From Belnapia moabensis DSM 16746 (GTDB lineage Bacteria; Pseudomonadota; Alphaproteobacteria; Acetobacterales; Acetobacteraceae): a stretch of 64,000 nt of DNA. The notes under the pieces are model-generated. The model was not told the origin of the DNA, made no database searches, and worked only from the letters and a program-made list of their open reading frames with translations. The DNA lies in the NCBI RefSeq assembly GCF_000745835.1, contig NZ_JQKB01000020.1, positions 1 through 64,000 on the forward strand, read 5' to 3'. Shown here one piece after another: positions 1-9,647 of this stretch; the stretch's first letter is position 1; every line of letters starts with the position of its first letter. A program made the position numbers and the translations under genes.

Positions 1-2
1 AG

Positions 3-1889
3 GACCAGGAGCCGGCAGCGCCGGTGCGGATCGAGGCGGAAGCCTTCGAGCGTCGCACCGGCTTCACCTTCGAGACCATCGCCGGCACCTCCGGCGGCCA
101 GGTGATCCGCCTGCCCTCGGGCCAGAGCGGCACGACCTCGACCGACCTCGCCGATGTGGGCGTGGCGGCCGGCACCTACGACGTCCGCATCGCCTATCTC
201 GACGAGAACGACAGCAACATCGGTGCCTCGCTTTATGTCGACGGCGTCAAGGTCGGCGACTGGCGCTTCGACCAGGCGACGCCGGGCAACGGCACCCAGA
301 TCGCCAACCTGCGCGAGGTGACCTTCGCCAACGTCGCGGTCGGCGCCAACTCCGTGCTCGAGCTGCGCGCCACCTCGGACAACCTCGAATTCGCCCGCAT
401 CGACTATGTCGAGTTGACACCCAAGCCCGCACCGGAGGAGCCGGAGAACGCTGCGCCGGTGCTGGCGGCCCCCATCGCCGACCAGACCGGCCAGGTCGGC
501 GAGGCGCTGAACGTCGTCCTGCCGTCCAACGCCTTCACCGACCCGGACAACGATGCGCTGACGTTCAGCCTCACCGGCCTGCCCCAGGGCGTCACCTACA
601 ACGCCGAGACCCGCACCCTCTCCGGCACCCCGACCGCGGCCGGCACCTATCAGCTGACCGTCACCGCCACCGACACAGCCGGCGCAACCGCCACCGACAC
701 CTTCAACCTCACCATCGCTCCCGAGGAGCAAGAACCGGCGGCGCCGATCCTGATCCAGGCTGAAACGGGTCAGGTCACGCTGGCGGCCGCGGCAGACACC
801 CAAAGCACGCAGATCCGGGATCCAAGCAATCGGGAGAGCAACCCCGATCTGCCGAACGGTCTCCGCCCCGGCTTCACCGGTACGGGCTACCTCGACTTCG
901 GCAATGACGGCGGCGACCGCGTCACCTACACCGTCCAAATCGAGACGGCAGGCGCGTACACGCTTAACGTGCGCTACGCCTCCGCCCCGTTCAACGGAGC
1001 GGACCGCTCCCTCGCCATCGCCGTCAACAACGGCACCCCCACCACCGTCCCCTTCCCGAGCACTGGCCCGGGCACTGGACCAGTCGCCGAGCAGGGCTTC
1101 AATGTCTGGGGTACCCTGACCCAGACTGTGACCCTCCAGGCCGGCACTAACACTATCTCCTTCGCCATTCCCACCGGCGCCACCTCCGGCCCCAACCTCG
1201 ACAGCCTCGAAATCGTCCCGGTCGGGACCCCGACCGACACCACCGCCGATGCCGACGGCAACCTCTTCCTCTCCGGGCCGGATGAGCCACTCAACCAAAC
1301 TGGCGCCGCCTCCATCAACTTCAATATCGCCGGCCGCGACACCGACATCGTCAAGACCGAGATCAGCTTCGACGGCGGCGCCACCCGCACCACCGTCCTG
1401 CCCGATGCCGACGGCGACTTCGTCTTCAACGGCTCTGCCCTGCCTGCCGGCACCAGAACCGCAACCGTCTTCGTCACCGACGCCGCTGGCAACGAGGCCG
1501 AGGCCACCACCTCCGTCATCATCGGCGGCACGACCGGCACGCCCTTCCAGCTCACCATCCAGGCCGAAACCTTCGTCATCAGCGACAACACGGGCACCGG
1601 CGCGGCTCTTACCCAGAAGCGCGAGGTCGGGAACACGGGCACCGGCTTCACGGCTCCTAGCCGCGACGTGAACGGCGCGGCCTCGGCGGCTGGTCCGTCG
1701 CCACCGAGATTTCCGGCGCGGTCGCGGCGGCCGGCAGTGTCGTGGTCGAAAGCAACGCGAAGAAGGTGCAGCACCCGACCGGCGGCGTCATCGGCCAGAT
1801 CCTGGCCCGCGACGGTGACCGGGTGCGGGCCGGCGATGTGGTCATCCGGCTCGACGAGACGGTGGCCCAGGCGAATGTCTCCATGCTGA
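3..1889 (+). pseudogene. Multi-domain CBM/Ig-like surface or secreted protein, 5'-partial and disrupted at the 3' end
   Basis: The frame is open from the window edge, so the true start lies upstream. Beta-rich, Asn/Thr/Gly-rich modules follow one another: a carbohydrate-binding-module-like domain (CBM6/35 or malectin-like, about residues 1-115 counted from position 24), a putative-Ig domain ending in SGTPTAAGTYQLTVTATD (about 135-230), a second CBM-like domain introduced by EPAAPILIQAE (about 237-400), an Ig-like domain (about 410-505) and the start of a third CBM-like module (LTIQAE, about 513). From about position 1680 the frame becomes Pro/Arg/Ser-rich nonsense because it reads HlyD-coding DNA out of frame. 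The last credible residues are near 550, so the C-terminus, where a type I secretion signal would sit, is lost. Likely an extracellular glycan-binding or adhesin-like protein; the exact CBM family is not assignable by eye. Confidence 0.6.
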
Positions 1890-2890
1890 CCAAGGGCCTC
1901 GGCGAGCTCGCGGCGCGCCAGGCCAGGCTGGAGGCCGAGCGCGACGGACGCGAGGCGATGGCCCCCCTGCCTGCCGGCCTCGATCCGCAGGCCTATGTGC
2001 AGTGGCGGAGCGAGGCGCGGCTGTTCGAGAACCGGCGCCTGTCGCGTGAGGGCCAGAAGGCCCAGCTGCGCGAGCGGGTCTCCCAGCTCGACGAGCAGAT
2101 TGCCGGCCTCCGCCTGCAGGGCTTGGCCAAGGCCGACGAGATCCGCCTCATCCAGGAGGAACTCAGCGGGGTCGAGCACCTCTGGCGGCAGAACCTGGTG
2201 GCGATGAACCGGCTAACGCTGCTGCGCCGGGAAGAGACCCGGCTGCGCGGGGAACACGGGCAGATTCTCTCGAGCATCGCCCAGGCCCGGGGACGGATCA
2301 GCGAAACCCAGCTACAGATTCTGCAGATCGATCAGGATCTCCGTAGCGAGACCGCCAAAGAGTTGCGGGAAGTCGAGGCGCGTATCGCCGAGATGGTGGA
2401 GCGCCGGGTTGCGGCCGAGGACCAGCTGCGGCGCATCGACATCCGCGCGCCGCAGGACGGTATCGTGTACCAGTCCACCGTGCATACCGTCGGCGGCGTC
2501 ATCGCGCCCGGCGAGCAGCTGATGTTGGTCATGCCCGAGGCGGACGCCCTTACCATCGAGGTGAAGGTGGCACCGCAGGACATCGACCAGCTCACACCGG
2601 GACAGGACACGGTGCTGCGCCTCTCCGCTCTCAACCAGCGGACAACGCCGGAGCTGCGTGGCCATGTTCGCCTGATCGCTGCAGACCTGATGACCGACCA
2701 GCGATCCGGCCTGCAGTACTATCCAGTCCGGATAAGCATCGCCGAGGGCGAGGAGGAGAAGCTGGGTGCGGTGCGCCTGGTCCCCGGGATGCCGGTCGAG
2801 AGCTTCATTCGCACCGGGGACCGCACGGTGCTGTCCTACCTCACCAAGCCGATGTCGGATTACTTTGTCAGAGCATTCCGTGAAGAATGA
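1742..2890 (+). CDS. HlyD-family type I secretion periplasmic adaptor, N-terminally truncated
   Basis: Membrane-fusion (adaptor) subunit of a type I secretion system, which bridges an inner-membrane ABC exporter and an outer-membrane TolC-like channel. The sequence shows the lipoyl/barrel-sandwich half-motif VQHPTGGVIGQIL, a long coiled-coil region (about residues 40-225), the returning lipoyl half (IRAPQDGIVYQSTVHTVGGV) and the family-typical end (RTVLSYLTKPMSDYFVRAF). Full-length members are about 430-480 residues; here the cytoplasmic tail and transmembrane anchor are missing. Homologous sequence (GGWSVATEISGAVAAAGSVV) continues upstream of the GTG at 1742 to about 1682, but a TAG at 1658-1660 closes the frame and the DNA further upstream belongs to the CBM gene. 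Without an anchor the product is probably non-functional. No partner ABC exporter or TolC gene is in the window. Confidence 0.75.
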   Translation: MVESNAKKVQHPTGGVIGQILARDGDRVRAGDVVIRLDETVAQANVSMLTKGLGELAARQARLEAERDGREAMAPLPAGLDPQAYVQWRSEARLFENRRLSREGQKAQLRERVSQLDEQIAGLRLQGLAKADEIRLIQEELSGVEHLWRQNLVAMNRLTLLRREETRLRGEHGQILSSIAQARGRISETQLQILQIDQDLRSETAKELREVEARIAEMVERRVAAEDQLRRIDIRAPQDGIVYQSTVHTVGGVIAPGEQLMLVMPEADALTIEVKVAPQDIDQLTPGQDTVLRLSALNQRTTPELRGHVRLIAADLMTDQRSGLQYYPVRISIAEGEEEKLGAVRLVPGMPVESFIRTGDRTVLSYLTKPMSDYFVRAFREE

Positions 2891-3073
2891 GGACGACCTT
2901 CAGGCCTCAACGCCTGATTAGTCGACGGCGCCGTACCGGGCGGCACTCCTCAGGCTGCGGCGAGATGCAAGAAAGTGATATGCGCTTCGCTGCACAGGCG
3001 CTCCTTGCCACGGCCCGTGAGGCCTCGCCCTCCGGCATCAGCCCGGCCTACACCTGGAAGAGCGTTGCCACCG

Positions 3074-3457
3074 CTAGCCGCTAGAATCCACAGCCTTCCC
3101 ACCGTCCCAAAACAGGCGAGCGACCTCTTCCAGCATCGCCTCGAGCGACAGGGCAACGGCATCGATCCCGCGATAAATCCGGCGCCTCCGATGGACGGTG
3201 CTGATCGTGGTCGGCACCGAGGGCTCGCCCCAGGCCATGAAGCCCGCTGCGATGGCCGCCTGCTTCCGGCTCCGGCCCTGCCGGCGGGCCAGGACCGTCA
3301 CCTCCTCGGACCGATAGAGGCTGTACCGCAATTCGGGATGCCGCCTCGCCTCGATCAGGCCGCGGCTGACATAGGCATTGAGCGTCTTCGCCTTCACGCC
3401 GAGGATGCGGAGCGCGTCGGGGCGGTCGAGCCATTCCCGCATGTTGACGAGCTTCAT
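3074..3457 (-). pseudogene. Truncated HTH-citrate synthase family protein (N-terminal fragment)
   Basis: About 127 residues matching the start of the citrate synthase subgroup that carries an N-terminal MerR-like helix-turn-helix. The HTH region (LDRPDALRILGVKAKTLNAY) is followed by the family's hallmark run AWGEPSVPTTISTVH and RGIDAVALSLEAMLEEVARLFW, where the citrate synthase fold begins. Family members run to roughly 380-420 residues, but here the frame stops at 3074 and no further citrate synthase sequence is visible before hlyD, so the catalytic His/Asp residues are absent. Start chosen at the ATG at 3457; an internal ATG at 3442 is possible. It is divergent from the CoA transferase gene with 58 bp between. 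Most likely a decayed gene; a free-standing DNA-binding fragment is a weaker alternative. Confidence 0.65.
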
Positions 3458-3515
3458 CAGGATTGATCGGCGGGTCGACCGGCCACAGCCTAGCCTCGCC
3501 ATCAGGAGGCCGACC

Positions 3516-4913
3516 ATGCCCGAGCACCCCGCCCCTACCCCCTCTCACGCCATCCTTGCGGAAGCGCTCGACGCCCTGGCGCTGCCTGCCGCCCTGGCGG
3601 AACGGCTGGTGGTCGCAGGCGAGGGAAGCCTCCCCTCCTGCTTCCCGGTTACGGACCTCGCCACGGCGGCGATCGCCGCCGCAGGCCTCGCGGTGTCCGG
3701 GCTGCTGAGCCTCGATGGCCCCTCCTCTGCCGTCACGGTGGACCGGCACCTGGCATCCGCCTGGTTCATCTTCTCCCTGCGGCCGCAGGGCTGGGAGATG
3801 CCCAACCCCTGGGACCCCATCGCCGGCGACTACCGGGCGGCGGATGGCTGGATCCGGCTACATACCAACGCCCCGCACCATCGGGCCGCGGCGCTCGCCG
3901 TGCTGGACTGCGCGGGGGAGCGGGAGGCAGTCGCATCGGCAGTCTCCCGATTCGCCGCCGGCGAGCTGGAAACCGCCATCCTGAGCGCGGGGGGCTGCGC
4001 CGCTGCCATGCGTGACATGGCGGCCTGGCGGGTCCACGCCCAGGGCCGGGCCGTCCGCGCCGAGCCCTTGATCGCGCTCGATCGGGCCGCCGCCCCGGCC
4101 TCGTCCTGGCGGCCCGACCCCGCCCGGCCGCTGGCGGGAATCCGGGTCCTTGACCTCACCCGCGTCCTGGCCGGGCCGATCGCCACGCGCTTCCTGGCCG
4201 GGCTGGGGGCGGAGGTGCTGCGGATCGACCCTCCAGGCTGGGAGGAGCCGTCCATCGCGCCCGATGTCACACCCGGCAAGCGCTGTGCCCGGCTCGACCT
4301 GCGCCAAACGGCGGACAGGCGGCGCTTCGAGGCACTGCTCGCCGGGGCCGACATCCTGGTGCACGGCTACCGCCCGGGCGCACTCGACGGGCTGGGTTAC
4401 GGTCCGACGGAGCGGCGGCGGGTCAATCCCGGCCTCATCGACGTGTCGCTCTGTGCCTATGGCTGGACCGGCCCCTGGGCCGGCCGGCGCGGCTTCGACA
4501 GCCTGGTGCAGATGTCCACCGGCATCGCGGCGGCGGGGATGGCCTGGAAGGGCGCGGACAGGCCCGTGCCGCTCCCCGTCCAGGCGCTCGACCACGCGAC
4601 GGGCTATCTCATCGCGGCTTCGGCGATCCGCGGCTTGGCGGCCCGGCTGCGGGAGGGGCTCGCCGTCACCGCCAGGCTCTCCCTGACACGGACGGCCCTG
4701 GCACTGACCGAGCACAGCGGCGCATCGCCAGGGCCCGATTTCGCCGGGCGCCGGGACGAAGACTATGCGCCGGAAACCGAGCTGACGGCATGGGGCCCGG
4801 CCCTGCGCCTAAGCTCGCCCCTGCGGATCGGCGATACAGTGTTGCGTTGGGACCGTCCCGCCTCGGCACTCGGTTCAGCGGAAGCGTCCTGGAGCCATGC
4901 CAGGACGGCGTGA
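3516..4913 (+). CDS. CaiB/BaiF-type CoA transferase with reversed domain order
   Basis: 465-residue family III CoA transferase homologue, which would move CoA between acyl groups through an aspartyl-CoA thioester. The canonical start of the family fold, LAGIRVLDLTRVLAGP, appears only at about residue 207, and the candidate catalytic Asp is D359 in QALDHATGYL. The first 200 residues instead resemble the small domain usually found late in the family (IRLHTNAPHHR at 113-123; AAWRVHAQGRAV at 169-180). The start at 3516 is set by an AGGAGG Shine-Dalgarno at 3504-3509, which excludes the longer upstream frame. It stands alone, divergent from the citrate synthase remnant. The acyl substrate cannot be deduced. 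Confidence 0.8.
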   Translation: MPEHPAPTPSHAILAEALDALALPAALAERLVVAGEGSLPSCFPVTDLATAAIAAAGLAVSGLLSLDGPSSAVTVDRHLASAWFIFSLRPQGWEMPNPWDPIAGDYRAADGWIRLHTNAPHHRAAALAVLDCAGEREAVASAVSRFAAGELETAILSAGGCAAAMRDMAAWRVHAQGRAVRAEPLIALDRAAAPASSWRPDPARPLAGIRVLDLTRVLAGPIATRFLAGLGAEVLRIDPPGWEEPSIAPDVTPGKRCARLDLRQTADRRRFEALLAGADILVHGYRPGALDGLGYGPTERRRVNPGLIDVSLCAYGWTGPWAGRRGFDSLVQMSTGIAAAGMAWKGADRPVPLPVQALDHATGYLIAASAIRGLAARLREGLAVTARLSLTRTALALTEHSGASPGPDFAGRRDEDYAPETELTAWGPALRLSSPLRIGDTVLRWDRPASALGSAEASWSHARTA

Positions 4914-5166
4914 GCGCCGGTGTCCCAGCCATTGCCGCCGTGGGGCTGCGCAGGGGCGGAAGCGGCGCAGCCGCAGGGGAGTTCGCAATGCGGCGTCACG
5001 GCGACGCTCCGGGTCGGGCTGCAGGCGGAAACCATAAGGGCCTCCCCCGGATAGCCGTTGCGAGCCATGATGCCCGACCCAGGCGGATACGCTCCGGGTA
5101 CCGCCCCCAACCCAGGCATTTCAGCAACTGCCGTATCCCAAAGCATTGTTCGTGCGTTGATGTCCC

Positions 5167-5934
5167 ATGATCCTGCGCAGCCCGGAGAACGGCATCCGCC
5201 TTCTCATCTCCCAACCCTCCCATGCCCTGCTGTCGGGCCAGATGATGGCCGCCTGGGGCGCTCCCGGCTTCGCCCAGCCGGATCCGGCGCCGGAGGTCAT
5301 CCTCGCCGCCGAACAGCACGACATCGCTTGGTTGTCCTGGGAAACCGCCCCGACCCTCGACACCGAGACCGGACTGCCCCACCCCTTTACCCGGCTCGGC
5401 CCGGCGGTCCATGCCCCCATGTGGGCGCGCGGCGTGGAGATCGCCCGCGCCGCCTACGGCCTCTGGCCAGCCCTGCTCATCTCCCTGCACGGCACACGGG
5501 TCTACACGGAGTACATGGACCCGGAGAGCCTGCCACCGGAGGACCATGCCGCGATCGACCGCAACGCCGCCAAGGAGGCGGCTCTCCAGGCAGACTGGAT
5601 CGCCAGGCTCGGCGTGACACAGGATCAGGTCGACCGGAACTCCGCCCTCGTCGCGGTGACCGACGCCCTTTCCCTCGCCCTCTGCTTCGCCGATCCCGAC
5701 AAGGCCGGCGAGGCACCGATGGCGGATGGCACCACCCGCAAGATGAAGCTCGTGCGGCAGGGGCCCTCCCGCTGGTCGCTGGACCCATGGCCCTTCCGCG
5801 AGGGCACGCTGACGGTGCAATGCGAGGTGATCCGCCTCCCCGCCGAAACCCGCTGGACCGACGAGGAGGCGATGCGCCGCGACCTCCGTGAAGCCACCTG
5901 GAGCACCCTGGCAGAGACGCTGGTCCCGGCCTGA
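5167..5934 (+). CDS. DUF3891 family protein
   Basis: 255 residues matching the DUF3891 family of uncharacterised bacterial proteins: HALLSGQMMAAWG near the N-terminus, then EVILAAEQHDIAWLSWE, a centre rich in His/Asp and a C-terminal segment ending in WSTLAETLVP. Conserved His/Asp residues (H19, AEQHD) suggest a metal-binding or hydrolase-like fold, but no activity is established. No signal peptide or membrane segment, so probably cytosolic. It is convergent with glpK, with about 55 bp between the genes. Confidence 0.75.
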   Translation: MILRSPENGIRLLISQPSHALLSGQMMAAWGAPGFAQPDPAPEVILAAEQHDIAWLSWETAPTLDTETGLPHPFTRLGPAVHAPMWARGVEIARAAYGLWPALLISLHGTRVYTEYMDPESLPPEDHAAIDRNAAKEAALQADWIARLGVTQDQVDRNSALVAVTDALSLALCFADPDKAGEAPMADGTTRKMKLVRQGPSRWSLDPWPFREGTLTVQCEVIRLPAETRWTDEEAMRRDLREATWSTLAETLVPA

Positions 5935-5989
5935 CAGGTCCCAGCTGCGATGCCTGAGCCTGAGCGAAGCCGATGATGTGGAAACGCCT

Positions 5990-7483
5990 CTAGGCGTCGG
6001 ACAAGGTCCGCTGCACCGCCCGCCGCCAGCCGGCATAGGCCGCCTCCCGCTCCCCCTCGGCCATGGCCGGGGTGAAGCGCCGGTCGAGCTGCCAGCGCGC
6101 CGCGAATTCCGCAGGCTCCGGGCAAAGCCCCGCCTGCCATCCTGCGAGATACCCCGCGCCGAGCGCCGTCGTCTCGCGGATGACCGGCCGGTCCACCGGC
6201 GCCCCCAGCACATCGGCCAGGAATTGCATCGTCCAGTCGGAGGCGACCATGCCGCCATCGACGCGCAGCACTGCGCTCACCCCGGCGCCCATATCCGCCT
6301 GCATGGCCGCCACCAGATCGCGCGTCTGGTAGCCGACGCTCTCCAGCGCCGCGCGAGCGAAATCCGCCCGGCCCGAGGCCCGGGTCAGCCCATGGATGCT
6401 ACCGCGCGCCTCCGCATCCCAATGCGGCACGCCGAGGCCGACGAAGGCCGGCACCAGATAGAGCCGCCCCGCCGGATCGGACCGCTCCGCCAGCACGCCG
6501 CTCTCGGCCGCATCGGCGATGATGCCCAGCCCGTCGCGCAGCCACTGCACCGCCGCCCCGGCGACGAAGATCGCCCCCTCCAGCGCATAGGTCCGCCGGC
6601 CACGCAGCTGATAGGCGATGGTCGTCAGCAGCCGATGGCTGGAGGCTACCGGCGCCTCTCCCGTGTTCAGCAGGGCGAAGCAGCCCGTCCCATAGGTCGA
6701 TTTCACCATCCCCGGCTCGAAGCAGGCCTGCCCCACTGTCGCCGCCTGCTGGTCCCCGGCGATGCCGAGCACGGGGATCGAGGCGCCGAGTAGCGTCGTC
6801 GCCCCGAATTCCGCCGCGCAGTCCCGCACCTCCGGCAGCATCCCCATTGGCACGCGGAACAGCTCGCACATCGCTGTGTCCCAGGCGCCGGCGCGGATGT
6901 CGAAGAGCATGGTGCGTGCCGCATTGGTCGCATCCGTCGCATGCACGCGCCCCTCGGTGAGGCGCCAGAGCAGGAAGCTGTCGACCGTGCCGAAGGCCAG
7001 TTCGCCCCGCTCGGCGGCGGCCCGCGCACCGGGCACGGCATCGAGCATCCAGGCGATCTTGGTGGCCGAGAAATAGGGGTCGATCAGCAGCCCCGTCGTC
7101 GCCGCGACGGCCGCCGCATGCCCTGCCTCGCGCAACGCCGCGCAAGTCGAGGCCGTCCGCCTATCCTGCCAGACGATGGCGCGATGGATCGGCCGGCCGG
7201 TGCGCCGGTCCCAGATCAGCGTCGTCTCCCGCTGATTAGCGATGCCGATGCCGGCAATCTGCGCGGGCGCGAGCCCCGCCTTGCCGATCGCCTCCCGCAT
7301 CACCGCGAGCGAGGTCTCCCAAAGATCCTCCGCCTCATGCTCCACCCATCCGGATTGCGGATAATGCTGCGCGAATTCCTGCTGCGCAGAGGCAACGGGC
7401 GCGAGGTCGGGCGTGCGGAAGACGATCGCCCGGGTCGAGGTGGTGCCCTGGTCGAGGGCAAGGATATGGCCTTCGGCGGGCAT
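5990..7483 (-). CDS. glpK: Glycerol kinase
   Basis: 497 residues, the normal length of GlpK (FGGY carbohydrate kinases). It phosphorylates incoming glycerol to sn-glycerol 3-phosphate with ATP in the cytosol. The N-terminal phosphate-binding signature [15 protein letters not shown] is intact, as are [32 protein letters not shown] and the C-terminal FGGY-type segment with [19 protein letters not shown]. It is the last gene of the minus-strand glycerol operon and is separated from glpV by a short gap holding a perfect hairpin. Product feeds GlpD encoded upstream. Confidence 0.95.
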   Translation of the reverse strand: MPAEGHILALDQGTTSTRAIVFRTPDLAPVASAQQEFAQHYPQSGWVEHEAEDLWETSLAVMREAIGKAGLAPAQIAGIGIANQRETTLIWDRRTGRPIHRAIVWQDRRTASTCAALREAGHAAAVAATTGLLIDPYFSATKIAWMLDAVPGARAAAERGELAFGTVDSFLLWRLTEGRVHATDATNAARTMLFDIRAGAWDTAMCELFRVPMGMLPEVRDCAAEFGATTLLGASIPVLGIAGDQQAATVGQACFEPGMVKSTYGTGCFALLNTGEAPVASSHRLLTTIAYQLRGRRTYALEGAIFVAGAAVQWLRDGLGIIADAAESGVLAERSDPAGRLYLVPAFVGLGVPHWDAEARGSIHGLTRASGRADFARAALESVGYQTRDLVAAMQADMGAGVSAVLRVDGGMVASDWTMQFLADVLGAPVDRPVIRETTALGAGYLAGWQAGLCPEPAEFAARWQLDRRFTPAMAEGEREAAYAGWRRAVQRTLSDA

Positions 7484-7507
7484 GGATTGAACCTCTGCTA
7501 GATGGAT

Positions 7508-7529
7508 GGCGGGGGCCGAAGCCCCCGCC
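7508..7529 (-). other. Intercistronic hairpin between glpV and glpK
   Basis: Perfect 9-bp inverted repeat (GGCGGGGGC / GCCCCCGCC) closed by a 4-base CGAA loop, lying between the glpV stop and the glpK start. No T-run follows on the minus strand, so a strong terminator is unlikely. Such structures often protect the 3' end of a receptor mRNA or attenuate downstream expression; that role is inference. Confidence 0.55.
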
Positions 7530-7536
7530 CTTGGGA

Positions 7537-9312
7537 TCAGCCGCGGCGCGGCGGGTTGGCCGGCCAGCTCTGGATGAGCTTGTCGTAATCGACCGTCTCG
7601 CCCTGCGGCTTCTCATTGGCGAGCCGCCGCTGCGGCGCGATGTTGCCGTCCTTCTCCGCCCGCTCGTACCACTGCTCGGCGCTGGTGCGCGGGTTGAGCC
7701 GCGGGCCGCACTCGCCCTGCACATTGGCGCGCTGCAGCCGCTCGAGCACGCTGTCCTGCGCCGCCGCCAGCGAGTCCATCGCCGCCTGCGGCGTCTTCGC
7801 GCCCGAGGAGGCGTCGCCGATATTCTGCCACCAGAGCTGCGCCAGGCGCGGATAATCGGGAATGTTCACCCCCGTCGGCGTCCACTGCACCCGCGCCGGC
7901 GAACGATAGAACTCGATCAGCCCGCCGAGCTGCTTGGCCCGCTCGGTGAAGGACTGGTGCCAGATGTCACTCTCGCGAATGAAGGTGAGGCCGACATGGC
8001 TCTTCTTCAGGCTGGTCGACTTGGAGACGCAGAACTGCGCGTAGAGCCAGGCCGCGCGGCGCCGGTCCACCGGCGTCGACTTCAGCAGCGTCCAGGAGCC
8101 CGCATCCTGGTAGCCGAGCTTCATCCCTTCCTTCCAATAGGCGCCCTTCGGCGAGGGCGCCATGCGCCAGCGCGGCGTACCATCCGGGTTCATCACCGCG
8201 AGGCCCGGCTTCACCATGTCGGCGGTAAAGGCGGTGTACCAGAACATCTGCTGGGCGATGTTGCCCTGCGCCGGCACCGGGCCGCTCTCGGAGAAGGTCA
8301 TGCCGGCCGCCTCGGGCGGAGCATACTTCTTCAGCCATTCCACATACTTCGTGATGGAGTAGACCGCCGCCGGCCCGTTGGTGTCGCCGCCGCGCTCGAT
8401 GGAGGAGCCGGTCGGGCGGCAGCCCTCCATGCGGATGCCCCATTCGTCGACCGGCTTGCCGTTCGGGATGCCGCGGTCGCCATTGCCGGCCATGGAGAGC
8501 CAGGCATCGGTGAAGCGCCAGCCGAGCGAGGGATCCTTCTTGCCGTAGTCCATGTGGCCATAGACCTTGACCCCATCGATCTCCTTCACCGTGTTGGTGA
8601 AGAATTCGGCGATGTCCTCATAGGCGGACCAGTTGACCGGCACGCCGAGGTCGTAGCCGAACTGCCGCTTGAAGGCGTCCTTGATCGCCGGCCGATTGAA
8701 CCAGTCGTAGCGGAACCAGTAGACATTGGCGAATTGCTGGTCCGGCAGCTGGTAGAGCTTGCCGTCCGGCCCGGTGCCGAAGCTGCGGCCGATGAAATCC
8801 TCGAGGTCGAGCGTCGGCAGCGTCTGGTCGCGGCCTTCACCTGCCATCCAGTCGGTCAACGGCACCGCCTGCTGGTAGCGGAAATGCGTGCCGATCAGGT
8901 CGCTGTCATTCACCCAGGCATCGTAGACATTGCGGCCGGACTGCATCTGCGTCTGAAGCTTCTCGACCACATCGCCTTCCTGCAACAGGTCGTGCCGCAG
9001 GCGGATGCCGGTGATCTCGGAGAAGGCGCGCGCCAGCGTCCGGGCTTCGTACTCATGGGTGGTGATGGTCTCGGAGACGACGTTGATCTCCTGGCCGCGG
9101 AAGGGCTGCGCCGCGCGGGCAAACCACTCCATCTCCTGCATCTGCTGCTCTTGCGTCAGCGTCGAGGGCTGGAATTCCTCCGCGACCCAGCGCCGAGCGG
9201 CGTCGACGCCTTGCGCGACAGAATGGCTCGGGCGGAGCAGCACCGGCGCGGCGAGCACTGCCGCGCTGCCGAGCAGCCATTTGCGGCGGCCCATCGGGGT
9301 CATGGCATTCAT
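7537..9312 (-). CDS. glpV: Glycerol ABC transporter substrate-binding protein
   Basis: 591-residue extracytoplasmic solute-binding protein of the large GlpV type. A twin-arginine-like N-terminus ([19 protein letters not shown]) precedes a cleavage region around SVAQG, followed by a long mature protein with the usual extracellular-binding-protein segments ([55 protein letters not shown]). The start at 9312 has GGAGG seven bases upstream. It lies immediately downstream of glpS-T-P-Q-U and upstream of glpK, the order known for rhizobial glycerol uptake loci, which supports glycerol as substrate. Confidence 0.88.
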   Translation of the reverse strand: MNAMTPMGRRKWLLGSAAVLAAPVLLRPSHSVAQGVDAARRWVAEEFQPSTLTQEQQMQEMEWFARAAQPFRGQEINVVSETITTHEYEARTLARAFSEITGIRLRHDLLQEGDVVEKLQTQMQSGRNVYDAWVNDSDLIGTHFRYQQAVPLTDWMAGEGRDQTLPTLDLEDFIGRSFGTGPDGKLYQLPDQQFANVYWFRYDWFNRPAIKDAFKRQFGYDLGVPVNWSAYEDIAEFFTNTVKEIDGVKVYGHMDYGKKDPSLGWRFTDAWLSMAGNGDRGIPNGKPVDEWGIRMEGCRPTGSSIERGGDTNGPAAVYSITKYVEWLKKYAPPEAAGMTFSESGPVPAQGNIAQQMFWYTAFTADMVKPGLAVMNPDGTPRWRMAPSPKGAYWKEGMKLGYQDAGSWTLLKSTPVDRRRAAWLYAQFCVSKSTSLKKSHVGLTFIRESDIWHQSFTERAKQLGGLIEFYRSPARVQWTPTGVNIPDYPRLAQLWWQNIGDASSGAKTPQAAMDSLAAAQDSVLERLQRANVQGECGPRLNPRTSAEQWYERAEKDGNIAPQRRLANEKPQGETVDYDKLIQSWPANPPRRG

Positions 9313-9365
9313 TGCGTTTCCCTCCTCAGCAAGGCACGGCGAACCTTATGGCCCACCGCCTATGG

Positions 9366-9647
9366 TCAGGCCCAGCGGAACAATATCGTCCCATAGATGA
9401 CGGATACGATACTCGCTCCCCAGAGCGGCGCATCCCCAGCCAGCGCCAGCCAGCCGAGATGGATGAAGGCGGCGCCGAGCAGCGTCAGGAACAGCCGGTC
9501 GCCACGCGTCGTCGGCAGGCCGAGCATGCCGATCCTGTCCCGCTCCGGACGCAAGGCGGCGAGCGTCGTCATCACCGCCAGCACGCAGAGCAGCGCGCCG
9601 AAGAACAGCGCCGTCTGCCAGGTCCAGGCCATCCATCCGAGGGCCAT
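9366..9647 (-). CDS. glpU: GlpU-like small integral membrane protein (DUF2160)
   Basis: 93-residue protein with three predicted membrane segments (about residues 8-30, 52-72 and 76-92) and a short basic loop ALRPERDRIG. It matches the DUF2160 small membrane proteins that accompany glycerol ABC operons. Its ATG overlaps the glpQ stop, so translation is probably coupled. Function is unknown; the conserved position between permease and receptor genes suggests an accessory role in the importer. Confidence 0.8.
   Translation of the reverse strand: MALGWMAWTWQTALFFGALLCVLAVMTTLAALRPERDRIGMLGLPTTRGDRLFLTLLGAAFIHLGWLALAGDAPLWGASIVSVIYGTILFRWA

Noticed and set aside
2887-3162. Possible small genes on either strand between hlyD and the citrate synthase remnant
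   Set aside because: Short translations match nothing recognisable; a faint transposase-end flavour on the minus strand (ITFLHLAAA) is too weak to call an insertion sequence.
4914-5166. Frames in the gap between the first CoA transferase and the DUF3891 gene
   Set aside because: No start with a ribosome site and no protein-like composition; treated as non-coding.
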